This document shows, one piece after another, positions 43,375-52,032 of a stretch of 64,000 nt of DNA. The notes beneath the pieces were generated by a model, which was given only the letters and a program-made list of their open reading frames with translations, was not told the DNA's origin and ran no database searches. The position numbers and the translations under genes were made by a program. The DNA lies in assembly GCA_045106765.1 (NCBI GenBank), contig JBGCFD010000151.1, positions 1 through 64,000 of the forward strand, read 5' to 3'. The stretch comes from CAJQQY01 sp045106765 (GTDB taxonomy: Bacteria; Bacteroidota; Bacteroidia; Chitinophagales; Saprospiraceae). The first letter of the stretch is position 1. Each line of letters opens with the position of its first letter.

Positions 43375-44034
43375 ATGCAGTTTAAAGTTTTATTTCTAAC
43401 TTTAGTTTTCATAAAGAAGATTTCAAAAAAAATAATCAAATTGATTAATCAGGAAAATAAACATATTGCTATCCTCCTTCTCGCCGCTGGTTCATCATCT
43501 CGTTTGGGGCGACCAAAACAACTTTTAAAATTGAATGGGGAAACCCTTTTACAAAAATCAATTATAGCTGCATTAAATATTTCTAAAAATGTAATTGTAG
43601 TGTTAGGTGCTAATGAAAAATTGATTCGACCAACTATTGCAGATTTTCCAATTGAGGTTACTTTAAACGAAAGATGGGCAGAAGGAATGAGCAGTTCAAT
43701 TCGAACTGGAATGTCTGTTTTGGAAAATAAAAAATACAAAGCGGTGTTAATTATGCTATGTGACCAACCTTTTGTAGATGCTTTTTTATTGAAAAAAATG
43801 ATTTCAGTTTTTGAGAAAAATGAGTTGCCGATTGTTGCATCAGAGTATGAAGGAAAAGTTGGTGTGCCTGCGATTTTCGATGTTTCTTTTTTTCCAAAAT
43901 TAAAAATACTCAAAGGGCAAAAAGGAGCTAAAGCCTTGATGATAGACAACTTGAAAAATGTCGAACGAGTTATTTTTGAAGAAGGAAAAATTGATATTGA
44001 TACGGAAGAGGACTGGGAGAAATTTAAAAACTAA
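43375..44034 (+). CDS. MocA-like molybdenum-cofactor nucleotidyltransferase
   Basis: 219 residues. After an about 28-residue leader the nucleotide-binding motif LLLAAGSSSRLGRPKQLLKL appears, followed by RWAEGMSSSIRTGM and ALIMLCDQPFVDAFL-like sequence: the MobA/MocA glycosyltransferase-A fold. MocA transfers CMP to molybdopterin (Mo-MCD cofactor for xanthine-dehydrogenase-type enzymes). The leader before the motif is longer than usual; TTG at 43441 would give a family-like start. No molybdoenzyme gene is in view. A membrane protein gene follows after 3 bases. Confidence 0.85.
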   Translation: MQFKVLFLTLVFIKKISKKIIKLINQENKHIAILLLAAGSSSRLGRPKQLLKLNGETLLQKSIIAALNISKNVIVVLGANEKLIRPTIADFPIEVTLNERWAEGMSSSIRTGMSVLENKKYKAVLIMLCDQPFVDAFLLKKMISVFEKNELPIVASEYEGKVGVPAIFDVSFFPKLKILKGQKGAKALMIDNLKNVERVIFEEGKIDIDTEEDWEKFKN

Positions 44035-44037
44035 ACT

Positions 44038-44718
44038 ATGGAAAATGAAATTTTAGATTTAGAAATCGAAGAAAAACAAGGTTCAAACTTTAGAAAAAGA
44101 TTACTCCTAATCGAATGTATCTTAGTAATTATAATTCTTATTTCAATATCACTTCAACGCTTTACGAACTTTTCAAGTCCCAGATTAATATCTATTATCG
44201 CAATATTTAGCTTTATTCTTTTTTATCTCGTTAACCCACTTTTTCGCTTTTTCAAAAAAGAAAGTAATGGCAAAATATCTTTCCTTTATTTTTTGCAAAA
44301 TCTACTTTTATTACCTTTTCTTTTTGGTATTATTTTGAAATTTGCAAGCTGGCCATATGCTAGCGAAATGATAATAGGAGGACTACTAGGCTTTACATTA
44401 CTATTTATAATTCCTCATCTTGAATTAGAAAAAGTAAATACAACTAGACAATTACATATTTATACTTTCTTAATTAATTTAGCTTTTTTAATCAGTTTTT
44501 TAGGAGTCATTTTTAAATTGGAAAGTTGGAGATGGTCGTTCGAACTATGTTTTATTGGAGGTATATTAAGTTTAATTGTTTTTGTTACAGTAATTATTTC
44601 TCTGTTTTCTAATCCGAAAAAATTCACTCCAATTGGGTATTATATTCCTAGGCTTTTATTTGGAATATATTTGACATTCCATATTTTTATTCAAATTATC
44701 CGAAATATTATTAGCTGA
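44038..44718 (+). CDS. polytopic membrane protein with internal duplication
   Basis: 226 residues, family unknown. After an acidic 18-residue N-terminus come about six to seven membrane segments. Two halves look related: GIILKFASWPYASEMIIGGL (near 101-120) and GVIFKLESWRWSFELCFIGG (near 161-180), each followed by a hydrophobic run. The FK..SW pattern recalls the hydrophobic repeat in GldL-like proteins, but I do not claim homology. It follows the MocA-like gene by 3 bases, so it is cotranscribed and probably coupled. ATG at 44038. Confidence 0.7.
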   Translation: MENEILDLEIEEKQGSNFRKRLLLIECILVIIILISISLQRFTNFSSPRLISIIAIFSFILFYLVNPLFRFFKKESNGKISFLYFLQNLLLLPFLFGIILKFASWPYASEMIIGGLLGFTLLFIIPHLELEKVNTTRQLHIYTFLINLAFLISFLGVIFKLESWRWSFELCFIGGILSLIVFVTVIISLFSNPKKFTPIGYYIPRLLFGIYLTFHIFIQIIRNIIS

Positions 44719-44831
44719 TTTACACATTTGGACGCAAGTGCCGAATCAAATGCCATAGATGTAGTTATTGGTCAATTCAATTTTTTCAATTATGAATAAT
44801 CAAAACAATGCATTTATAAATACATTTAATA

Positions 44832-45680
44832 ATGATCATAGAACATAAAACCCTACGCTACAAGAACAAAGTCATTTTTGAAAAACTGACTCTGAAAAAT
44901 TTTGAAAGAATGCCTAAGACATTTAATGAAACCGAGGCGTGTTTTATGTATTTATTAGAAGGTTCTTTTCAGTTTAGAACTCCTGAAAAAGTGATGCATT
45001 TCAAAACAGGTGATGCATTCTTAGCAAAATGTAGTGACTACTTTTTTGAACAAACTAAAGCAGATCACAGAAATACGACTAAATCAAAAGGTATTGGAAT
45101 ATATCTTTACCCTTCCATCATTAAAGAATTATTTGACTTTGACTTATCTATTTCTGATTTCGAAACTGATTACGATGCGACTAAAGTAAGTGTTGATGCT
45201 TTATTGGAAAACTTCATTAATGGCATTGATTTTTTGTTAGATAATCCATCCGTTTCTACTGATTCGATGATAAAAATCAAACTAAAAGAATTTTTATTAC
45301 TCTTATCTCAAACTGAAAATGCACCTTCTCTTCTCGATTTTATTGCTTCACTATTTAAACCATATGAGTATGATTTCAAAAATATAATTAAGCAAAATAT
45401 ATTTGCTAATTTATCCATAAGCGAATTCGCTACACTTTGTGGAATGAGTATCTCTACTTTCCAAAGAACATTTTATAATGTCTTTGAACAAACTCCTGCT
45501 AAATATATTTTGGAAAAAAGAATGATAAAAGCAAAGAAAATGCTACGCAATAAAAATAAACGTATCTCAGAAATTGCTTACGATTGTGGTTATAACAGTA
45601 CTTCTACATTTAACCGATTATTTAAAAAAACATTTAATTTTTCTCCTTCTGAATTTCGTTTGAACGAAATTGAGCAGTAA
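44832..45680 (+). CDS. AraC-family transcriptional regulator
   Basis: 282 residues. The N-terminal half (about 1-150) is a cupin-like ligand domain; the C-terminal about 100 residues hold the double helix-turn-helix (LSISEFATLCGMSISTFQRT and RISEIAYDCGYNSTSTFNRL, FKKTFNFSPSEFR). It likely controls the adjacent doxX-lipoprotein-oxidoreductase-porin run, as AraC genes commonly regulate neighbours. A decayed copy of its 3' end lies at 46484-46630. ATG at 44832. Confidence 0.9.
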   Translation: MIIEHKTLRYKNKVIFEKLTLKNFERMPKTFNETEACFMYLLEGSFQFRTPEKVMHFKTGDAFLAKCSDYFFEQTKADHRNTTKSKGIGIYLYPSIIKELFDFDLSISDFETDYDATKVSVDALLENFINGIDFLLDNPSVSTDSMIKIKLKEFLLLLSQTENAPSLLDFIASLFKPYEYDFKNIIKQNIFANLSISEFATLCGMSISTFQRTFYNVFEQTPAKYILEKRMIKAKKMLRNKNKRISEIAYDCGYNSTSTFNRLFKKTFNFSPSEFRLNEIEQ

Positions 45681-45770
45681 TTGAATAAATATGCAAGTCC
45701 CTATTTTTGAATACCACTTAATTTTGCATTCATAATTTAACCAGTTTTTTTTAACAAAAAAATAAAAATT

Positions 45771-46145
45771 ATGAGTTCTAAAATTGGAATGATTCTACGT
45801 ATTCTTTTTGCCTTATCGCTAATCGTATTTGGTCTCAACAAGTTTCTGTTTTTTATTCCTACTCCTCCAATGGAAGGAACCGCAGGTGAGTTGATGAATA
45901 TTTATGTCGAATCAGGATTTATGAAAATGATAGGAGGATTAGAGATTATTTCAGGTATCAGTCTTTTAGTCAAAAAATTTATTCCGCTTTCCCTGACTAT
46001 CATGGTTGCGATTATTTTCAATGCTGTAGTTTTTCACATCCTTCATGACCCCGCAGGTTTGGGGCCAGCAGTAGGTGCGTTAATCTTAAGCTTGACGTTG
46101 GTGTACTTTCATAAGTCTCGTTTTACGAGTTTATTAAGTGCGTAA
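45771..46145 (+). CDS. DoxX-like membrane protein
   Basis: 124 residues with four membrane helices, the DoxX/DoxD-like size. Features: RILFALSLIVFGLNKFLFFI near the start, then SGFMKMIGGLEIISGISLLV and a C-terminal helix. Such proteins partner quinone- or thiol-linked redox enzymes in the inner membrane. It follows the AraC-type regulator by 90 bases in the same direction. ATG at 45771 after an A-rich leader. Substrate unknown. Confidence 0.85.
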   Translation: MSSKIGMILRILFALSLIVFGLNKFLFFIPTPPMEGTAGELMNIYVESGFMKMIGGLEIISGISLLVKKFIPLSLTIMVAIIFNAVVFHILHDPAGLGPAVGALILSLTLVYFHKSRFTSLLSA

Positions 46146-46174
46146 AATTTAACTCAATGATTAGTAAAAAAAGA

Positions 46175-46367
46175 TTGAACTACTCCGCAGCAAGCTGACG
46201 GAGAATCAAAAAAACAGTTTCATAGATATCAATATAGAATTTCACCTATGTTTTCTATGTGACTATGTGGTGAAAAAATTCTGTCGTGGTTTTTTATTTT
46301 TTCACTTATGAGAAACTCTTGCTGCTTTTGCACCCGACGCAAGCATCGGGGAATTCTTTAGATTAAA
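46175..46367 (+). repeat. dispersed palindromic element, copy B
   Basis: 193 bp, same element as 232-446 and same orientation; starts 30 bases after the doxX stop. Differences are scattered substitutions plus a shortened inner hairpin (about 22 bases fewer). The ends GCAGCAAG and CTTGCTGC are preserved. Both copies end AATTCTTTAGATTAAA. Confidence 0.75.
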
Positions 46368-46483
46368 TGAAATATTTGTGAGGATTATTTTAGCATACAG
46401 CCAGATGCTCCTTCTCCTCTTTTAGCACTTCCTGATTCATGTAGTAATCTAACTGCCCACCTCATTTTTCAAAAACACACCAT

Positions 46484-46630
46484 AGTTCTTCTTCATTTCA
46501 TCGTTTTTCCAAAAAATCATTTACTCTTCTTCTTCCTAATTCCGCTTGAACGAAATTGAGAATTAATTGAACAAATCTGCAAATCCATTCATCAAATCAT
46601 CCCTTAATTTTGGATTGAAAATAATCACCC
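46484..46630 (+). pseudogene. decayed fragment of an AraC-type gene 3' end
   Basis: This stretch aligns base for base, with scattered changes, to 45597-45745: the last about 28 codons of the AraC gene plus about 65 bp beyond its stop. Reading from 46484 gives SSSSFHRFSKKSF, matching STSTFNRLFKKTF, then a one-base deletion causes a frameshift and an early TGA. The block TTGAACGAAATTGAG is identical in both. It is the remnant of a tandem duplication; nothing upstream of 46484 is clearly alignable. Confidence 0.65.
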
Positions 46631-46719
46631 ATAGGAAACAAAGAAAAGAAAGTTGGGTCTAAAAAATTTAAGTGAGTTATATCCTTAAATGAAATTGTAT
46701 AAAAAATAGAATAGTAAAA

Positions 46720-47601
46720 ATGAAAAAACATATTATCAAATTATCAATCGTACTATTTGCAAGCTCATTATTTCTCCAAAGCTGTTTACATGATGTGCGC
46801 CCAAAGATGCTCAAACGGAATGGGATTACAACAGAGAATACTCTAAAAGGAAAACAAATTTTAGATCGAGTTTGGAAAAAACAAGGCGGCGACAAACTCG
46901 AAAAACACGATGTTTATTCCTTCCAAGGATTTGATACTTGGAAGAAAAATAGATTTGGTAAAATAGGTAAACTTTGGCCTGATTTCGAAACTACCTTGGA
47001 GTTCAAGTTCCAAGTTGATACATTGGATGGGCAACTAATTTTTCTTGACGGAGAACGAAAAGGAACAATTGCAGGAATTTACAATTCGAACTATTATGAA
47101 ATTAAAAACGGCAAAACTGAATTTCAAGACAGGACTGCTAAATCTAATCGTAGAGCTGTTTTTGGCTTATCCCACATTCAATATTTCTTTGAATTACTTG
47201 GCCGTCTTCGACAAGCACCTATCATCAGTTACGCAGGACAAAAGGAATTCAATGGCAATCAATATGACTTAGTTTTTTGTACTTGGGGAAAACCAAAACC
47301 ACATCTAGCGCATGACCAATATCTACTTTGGATAAATAAGAAAACAGGTTTGCTAGATTATTCTGAATACTCCGTCAGAGAACCTCACGTAAAACCTCCT
47401 GGATATAAAATGATAGGTGGCAATATTGAATACACAGACTACCGAGAAATTGACGGTGTATGGATTCCACATGACCAAATTGTTTATCCTATAAAAAAGA
47501 AAACGAACCAAGATAAATTTGTGCATAGATTGAAAATTTCAGATTTCCAATTTGATAGTTTCAATGTGAACGAATTAAAACCGACGGAGAAAGGCAAATA
47601 A
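46720..47601 (+). CDS. unknown lipoprotein, possibly LolA/LolB-like fold
   Basis: 293 residues. The lipobox is SLFLQSCLHD, so it is lipidated at about Cys22. The mature protein alternates beta strands with charged loops (YSFQGFDTWKKNRFGKIGKL; TLEFKFQVDTLDGQLIFLDG), compatible with a LolA/LolB-type half-barrel that binds lipid; I infer this from pattern only. A conserved-looking ITDYREIDGVWIPHDQ-like stretch (YTDYREIDGVWIPHDQIVYP) lies near 243-262. It lies between doxX and an MDR oxidoreductase in one direction, in a unit probably controlled by the AraC gene. ATG at 46720. Confidence 0.72.
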   Translation: MKKHIIKLSIVLFASSLFLQSCLHDVRPKMLKRNGITTENTLKGKQILDRVWKKQGGDKLEKHDVYSFQGFDTWKKNRFGKIGKLWPDFETTLEFKFQVDTLDGQLIFLDGERKGTIAGIYNSNYYEIKNGKTEFQDRTAKSNRRAVFGLSHIQYFFELLGRLRQAPIISYAGQKEFNGNQYDLVFCTWGKPKPHLAHDQYLLWINKKTGLLDYSEYSVREPHVKPPGYKMIGGNIEYTDYREIDGVWIPHDQIVYPIKKKTNQDKFVHRLKISDFQFDSFNVNELKPTEKGK

Positions 47602-47683
47602 TTTCTTCAAAAAAAAACATTGACAAAAAACTATATGAACTAGATCATTCAATAGTGCATGATTTATTTATCAAAAAAAAAAA

Positions 47684-48685
47684 ATGAATAAGCAAATTAA
47701 ATTAGCAAAACGACCTATAGGTGTACCCGCAGAAGATACATGGTCATTAGAAACAAACGAAATTCCAACTATCAATGATGGAGAATTTTTAATCAAACAA
47801 AGTTATATTTCTATTGACCCTGCGATGAGAGGTTGGATGAATGACACAAAGTCATATATTCCTCCAGTCCAAATTGGAGAAGTAATGCGAGCACGTTCAA
47901 TTGGAGAGGTCATTGAGTCTAAGCATCCAAATTTTAATGTGGGAGATATAGTTACTGGACTGGGTGGTGTACAACAATATTTTGCCTCCAATGGTCATAA
48001 CTTTTATAAAGTAGATACTAGTGTTGCACCTCCATCTTTATATATGGGTGCGCTTGGCCCAACTGGTATGACTGCTTACTTTGGTATTTTAGAGATAGGG
48101 AAAATAAAAGAAGGAGAGACTGTTTTTGTTTCTGGTGCAGCAGGTGCGGTAGGAAGTATCGTTGGACAAATTGCCAAAATTAAAGGTTGTACAGTAATTG
48201 GTACAGCAGGAGGTGCTGAAAAATGTAAATATGTGGTAGAGCAATTAGGCTTTGATGCTTGTATTGATTATAAAAACGAGAATGTTTCCGAAGGGTTAAA
48301 AGTAGCTGCGCCTGAGGGAATTGATGTCTATTTTGATAATGTAGGAGGTGATATTTTAGATGTAGCATTAAGTCAAATTAGAAAAAATGCAAGAGTCATA
48401 CTTTGTGGAGCGATTTCTCAATATAATAATACCACCCCCATCAAAGGTCCGTCAAATTATCTTTCTCTTATCATACAACGAGCAAATATGACTGGAATAA
48501 TTGTGCTAGATTATGTCAATGATTTTGGAACAGCAGCTCAAGAGATGGGGAAGTGGATAGCGCAAGGAAAACTAAAATCTAAAGAAGATATTTATGATGG
48601 TATTGAAAATTTCTACCCTACCTACCAACGCTTATTCAATGGAAATAAGATGGGGAAATTAGTTTTGAAAGTTGATGAGATATAA
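47684..48685 (+). CDS. zinc-independent MDR oxidoreductase (CurA/PTGR-like)
   Basis: 333 residues of the leukotriene-B4-dehydrogenase/CurA subgroup of medium-chain reductases. Typical features are the N-terminal SYISIDPAMRGWMND, the NADPH-binding FVSGAAGAVGSIVGQIAK near 148-165, and VYFDNVGGDILDVAL near 218-232. These enzymes reduce alpha,beta-unsaturated carbonyls using NADPH and need no zinc. The location suggests detoxification or metabolism of a reactive hydrophobic compound, together with DoxX and an outer-membrane protein. ATG at 47684 after a long A-run. Confidence 0.92.
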   Translation: MNKQIKLAKRPIGVPAEDTWSLETNEIPTINDGEFLIKQSYISIDPAMRGWMNDTKSYIPPVQIGEVMRARSIGEVIESKHPNFNVGDIVTGLGGVQQYFASNGHNFYKVDTSVAPPSLYMGALGPTGMTAYFGILEIGKIKEGETVFVSGAAGAVGSIVGQIAKIKGCTVIGTAGGAEKCKYVVEQLGFDACIDYKNENVSEGLKVAAPEGIDVYFDNVGGDILDVALSQIRKNARVILCGAISQYNNTTPIKGPSNYLSLIIQRANMTGIIVLDYVNDFGTAAQEMGKWIAQGKLKSKEDIYDGIENFYPTYQRLFNGNKMGKLVLKVDEI

Positions 48686-48715
48686 TAATTTAAAAAACAT
48701 TTAAAATTCTCAGAA

Positions 48716-49519
48716 ATGATTAATAAAATAATATTATACTCACTTCTTTTTCTCTTTAGTATAAATGCTCGTTCTCAAAGTCCATGGGTCAATAAGAAAG
48801 GTTCTTTATATGGACAATATTCAATTACATATTTATCCTATGGGAGTATTATTAACGATAAATTGAATAGCATTATCAAAGCCGATTTTAGAACTACAGA
48901 TATAACAGCAAGTTTATATGCTGACTTTAGTTTAAATGATAATTTGGCTGTCATTGTTAACCTTCCATATAAAGCCGTTCGATACGACAATCAAAGTCTT
49001 TCTAGTTTAGGTGATCCAACCATAAAACTGAAATATCAGATTTTAAAAGATATACCTTTATCGGGGTATTTAGGTTACACCGCTCCTCTTTCCAAACGAG
49101 AAGGTCTTTTGAGAACAGGTTACAATCAACATGCGACTGAACTAGGAATTTCGATAGGAAAAGGGAAAAAGAAATCTTTTATATATGGAGGATTTGGATA
49201 TAGATATAGAACAAATATTCCTAATCAAATTCTTGTTGAATTTGAATATGGATATAGATTTCAAGTTGCCAAAAAACCTTTCTATTTAATATTCCATATT
49301 GATGGAGCACTTAATACCTCTAATGTCGAAGATACTGAGGCAGGACAAGCTAAATTATTTCATAATGACGGAGAATTTTTATCCCCAGCATTAAAATTTT
49401 CTTATAATGCGTTTGATGATTTTTGGATAAATATAGGAATACACTCAGCTGTTATTGTAAGGAATTTTGGAGCAGCATCTACCATTAATTTTGGATTGGC
49501 ATATAGATTCGTGAAATAG
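48716..49519 (+). CDS. outer-membrane beta-barrel protein
   Basis: 267 residues. The signal peptide is about 1-20 (INKIILYSLLFLFSINARSQ). The mature protein consists of amphipathic strands with many aromatic girdle residues (SLYGQYSITYLSYGSI, YGGFGYRYRTNI) and ends INFGLAYRFVK, a C-terminal pattern of outer-membrane barrels. It resembles transporter-like barrels of the FadL or DUF6588-type kind only loosely, and the family is not certain. It is the last gene of the AraC-linked run, 30 bases after the MDR gene. Confidence 0.78.
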   Translation: MINKIILYSLLFLFSINARSQSPWVNKKGSLYGQYSITYLSYGSIINDKLNSIIKADFRTTDITASLYADFSLNDNLAVIVNLPYKAVRYDNQSLSSLGDPTIKLKYQILKDIPLSGYLGYTAPLSKREGLLRTGYNQHATELGISIGKGKKKSFIYGGFGYRYRTNIPNQILVEFEYGYRFQVAKKPFYLIFHIDGALNTSNVEDTEAGQAKLFHNDGEFLSPALKFSYNAFDDFWINIGIHSAVIVRNFGAASTINFGLAYRFVK

Positions 49520-49884
49520 CATAAAAGTTCATTTCCTAATAGTTCAATATTGCCAAAACTATATAAATTTTACTCTTTTTTGATTCATGCGGCGACGGCA
49601 TTTTCACTTACAAAGATATTGCACTCAACTTATAAATTAATCGCTTTTCAAAACAAATGCTTCAAGATCGATGCGAACTATCTCAAGGAAAGGAGTGATT
49701 ATTTAACTACTTCCCTATAGAAAACCTTACAATTCATCTCCACACTTTAAACCTTCATCCTTCTTTTCTGTTACTTCATCGGAAACCTTAAAAACTTTGG
49801 AAACTTTCTACCCAAAAAAAGTTTCCATTAGGTAAAAAAGGAATATATTTACAATCCGAAACAAAGTTAACAGAGATATAATTA
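49520..49884. other. promoter region of the TetR-efflux operon
   Basis: 365 bp without a gene. The left part holds nothing I can name. The right third carries the inverted repeat at 49799-49826 and a third GGAAAC half-site at 49781. No TAnnTTTG match is obvious. It probably contains the operon promoter and operator. Confidence 0.55.
49799..49826. promoter_or_regulatory. probable TetR-type operator
   Basis: GGAAACTTT and AAAGTTTCC are perfect 9-bp arms with a 10-bp spacer, 58 bases before the ATG of the TetR-family gene. A further GGAAAC lies one and a half turns upstream (49781). TetR regulators usually repress their own efflux operon through such a palindrome, so the assignment to the adjacent regulator is well supported by family behaviour but untested here. 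Confidence 0.65.
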
Positions 49885-50493
49885 ATGCAATTAGACAATA
49901 GGATACTCACAAAAGCTGAAAGTCTTTTTTTCAAATATGGAATAAAAAGTATCAGCATGGATGATTTATCTAGGGAACTAGGTATCTCCAAAAAAACGTT
50001 GTACCAATCAGTAGATAATAAAAAAGATTTGGTCTTGCAGGTTTTTCAAAACCATGCACAAAAAGAAGTGGAAGCAGTTATTACTATTCGCCAAGAAGCA
50101 GCTGATGCCATTGACGAAATGATAGAAGTAGCAAAACATGTCATTCCAACTCTTCGACAAATCACGCCAACAATCCTCTTTGATATGCAAAAATATTATC
50201 GAGAAGTTTGGCAACTCATGCAAGATTTTAATCAACAAGAAATCTTCAAAGTAATCAAAGAAAATATCGAAAGAGGTATAGAAGAAGGTATTTATCGAGA
50301 TGAATTTCATCCAGAAATTATCGCAAAATTATATGTTGGAAAAACCATGGTAGTGATCGACGAAGACATTTTTCCATTAAAAAAATACAACAAGGAAAAT
50401 TTATTTAAGGAACACATACAATATCATATTCGAGGAATTGCTACCTCGAAAGGATTAAAATTACTCGAAAAACATTTTAAAAAGTTATCATGA
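49885..50493 (+). CDS. TetR-family regulator of the efflux operon
   Basis: 202 residues. An N-terminal TetR helix-turn-helix (GIKSISMDDLSRELGISKKT, about 18-45) precedes an all-helical ligand-binding half. It opens the operon: its stop overlaps the tolC-like start by ATGA, so translation is coupled. It probably represses the pump genes through the palindrome upstream and releases on binding a pump substrate. ATG at 49885. Confidence 0.92.
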   Translation: MQLDNRILTKAESLFFKYGIKSISMDDLSRELGISKKTLYQSVDNKKDLVLQVFQNHAQKEVEAVITIRQEAADAIDEMIEVAKHVIPTLRQITPTILFDMQKYYREVWQLMQDFNQQEIFKVIKENIERGIEEGIYRDEFHPEIIAKLYVGKTMVVIDEDIFPLKKYNKENLFKEHIQYHIRGIATSKGLKLLEKHFKKLS

Positions 50494-51818
50494 GAAATAA
50501 TTTCCTGACGCTACTGCTTCTGATCTTCGGGATCTCGGCAAATGCTCAAAACGTAAAATCATTCACGCTGGATGAAGCTATTGCCTATGCACTCACCAAT
50601 AGCTATGATATCAAAAATGCCCATATTGGGATTGCTGATGCCGACCAATTGATCAAAGAAAATAAAGCAATTGGTATGCCTCAAGTATCTGGAAGTTTAG
50701 GATATAGTTACTCTTTTAAGTTACCTGAAACAGTTGTTCCTGCTGGATTATTCACAGGTATGCCCATCGAAGGAGAATTTGAAAAACTTCCTGCCTTTGG
50801 TGCTAAAAATAGAATCACAGCAACTATTGATGCCTCTTTTTTAGCTTTTGATTATAGCTATTTAACTGCTTTGAAAGCAGCTAGGACTGCTAAAAACATG
50901 GCCTTCTCCCAAAAAGAGCAAGCAGAGATGATGGTCAAAAACCAAGTGAGAGAAGCTTACTTGCCACCGCTGATTTTGGAAGAAACTAAAAAGACATTGC
51001 AAAAAAATATTGTCAACCTAGAAAAATTATTTTTTGAAACTAAGGAATTATACAAAGCTGGTTTTGTGGAACAATTGGATGTAGATAGGCTAGAATTATC
51101 CTTGGCTAATTTGAATACAGAAGTCAATAATTTGGATCGCCAAAAGGAATTAGTTTACAATGTTTTAAAGTTTACGATGAACTATCCAGCAGATCAATCG
51201 ATAGTTATTTCTGATGATATTAATCGATTATTGGTGGATGCTGATTCGGGAGATTTGGAAGGAGATATTAATTATTCAACTCGGGCAGAATATCGAGTGG
51301 CGCAACAAGGACAAATCTTACAAGACCTAAATGTGAGTTATATCAAATCCACTTACTACCCTAATTTAGTCACGTTTGCACAATACCAACAGACGGGGCA
51401 GAGTGGTAAAATTTTCCAAGATAATCTGTGGACTGATCTTGGAGTGGTTGGATTAAGTATCAATGTTCCGATCTATTCAGGCGGGGCGAAAAAAGCAAAA
51501 CTCCAACGGGCAAAACTAGATTTGGAAAAATCAAACAATCAACTTCGATCTTTAGAAAGAGTCATTTGGATGGAAGTAGGCAATGCTAGAATTGCTTACA
51601 GCAATGCAGTTCAACGAGTCGCAGATCAACAAAAAAACTTGGATCTCGCTCAACGAATTTATGACACTACACAAATTAAATATAAAGAAGGCGTTGGTTC
51701 AAGTTTGGAAATCACCCAAGCAGAACAAGCACTTTTCCAATCACAACAAAATGTCATTCAAGCACGATATGAACTTTTGTTGGCGAAAGTCGATTTAGAT
51801 CAAGCGTTGGGGAAGTAA
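50490..51818 (+). CDS. TolC-family outer-membrane channel of the RND pump
   Basis: 442 residues. The signal peptide ends GISANAQ. Two TolC repeats follow: KSFTLDEAIAYALTNSYDIK at about 23-42, and AKLQRAKLDLEKSNNQLRSL near 330-349. The C-terminal half ends VDLDQALGK. It forms the outer-membrane exit duct. Start overlaps the TetR stop (ATGA). The spacer to the adaptor gene (214 bp) contains hairpins. It is a different TolC from the one at 32.5 kb. Confidence 0.92.
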   Translation: MRNNFLTLLLLIFGISANAQNVKSFTLDEAIAYALTNSYDIKNAHIGIADADQLIKENKAIGMPQVSGSLGYSYSFKLPETVVPAGLFTGMPIEGEFEKLPAFGAKNRITATIDASFLAFDYSYLTALKAARTAKNMAFSQKEQAEMMVKNQVREAYLPPLILEETKKTLQKNIVNLEKLFFETKELYKAGFVEQLDVDRLELSLANLNTEVNNLDRQKELVYNVLKFTMNYPADQSIVISDDINRLLVDADSGDLEGDINYSTRAEYRVAQQGQILQDLNVSYIKSTYYPNLVTFAQYQQTGQSGKIFQDNLWTDLGVVGLSINVPIYSGGAKKAKLQRAKLDLEKSNNQLRSLERVIWMEVGNARIAYSNAVQRVADQQKNLDLAQRIYDTTQIKYKEGVGSSLEITQAEQALFQSQQNVIQARYELLLAKVDLDQALGK

Positions 51819-52032
51819 TATACCTCTTGCCAACTCCCCTTTGCTCTTAGCGAAAGCTAAACAGTTCTAAAGGGAACGAAAAATTAAACTTTAGGAAAAC
51901 TAAGAGAAGTTTTTCTTTCAATTTGACAAACAATATTTTTAAAAATAACTCCTCTTCGGAAGAACGAAGTTAGATTAATACAACTAACCGTTCTCCCCAT
52001 TTTAAAGGTCAGAGGGCTAAATTTTTTTCATA
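51819..52032. repeat. hairpin-rich spacer inside the efflux operon
   Basis: CTCCCCTTTG and TTCTAAAGGGAAC enclose a small perfect hairpin TTAGC-GAAA-GCTAA with a GNRA-type tetraloop (about 51849-51862). Further on, TCTTCGGAAGA and CTCCCCATTTTAAAGG appear. The CCCCTTT/AAAGGG word links it to the repeat near 32.45 kb. Lying between tolC and the adaptor gene, it may tune expression or mark mRNA processing. Confidence 0.5.

Larger units (their letters stand above)
46146..46719. other. 574-bp gap: repeat copy B and AraC relic
   Basis: No intact gene. From left to right it holds the dispersed element copy B (46175-46367), about 115 bp without recognisable content, a frameshifted relic of the AraC gene's 3' end with its flanking DNA (46484-46630), and the leader of the lipoprotein gene. 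The parts are listed separately. Confidence 0.6.
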
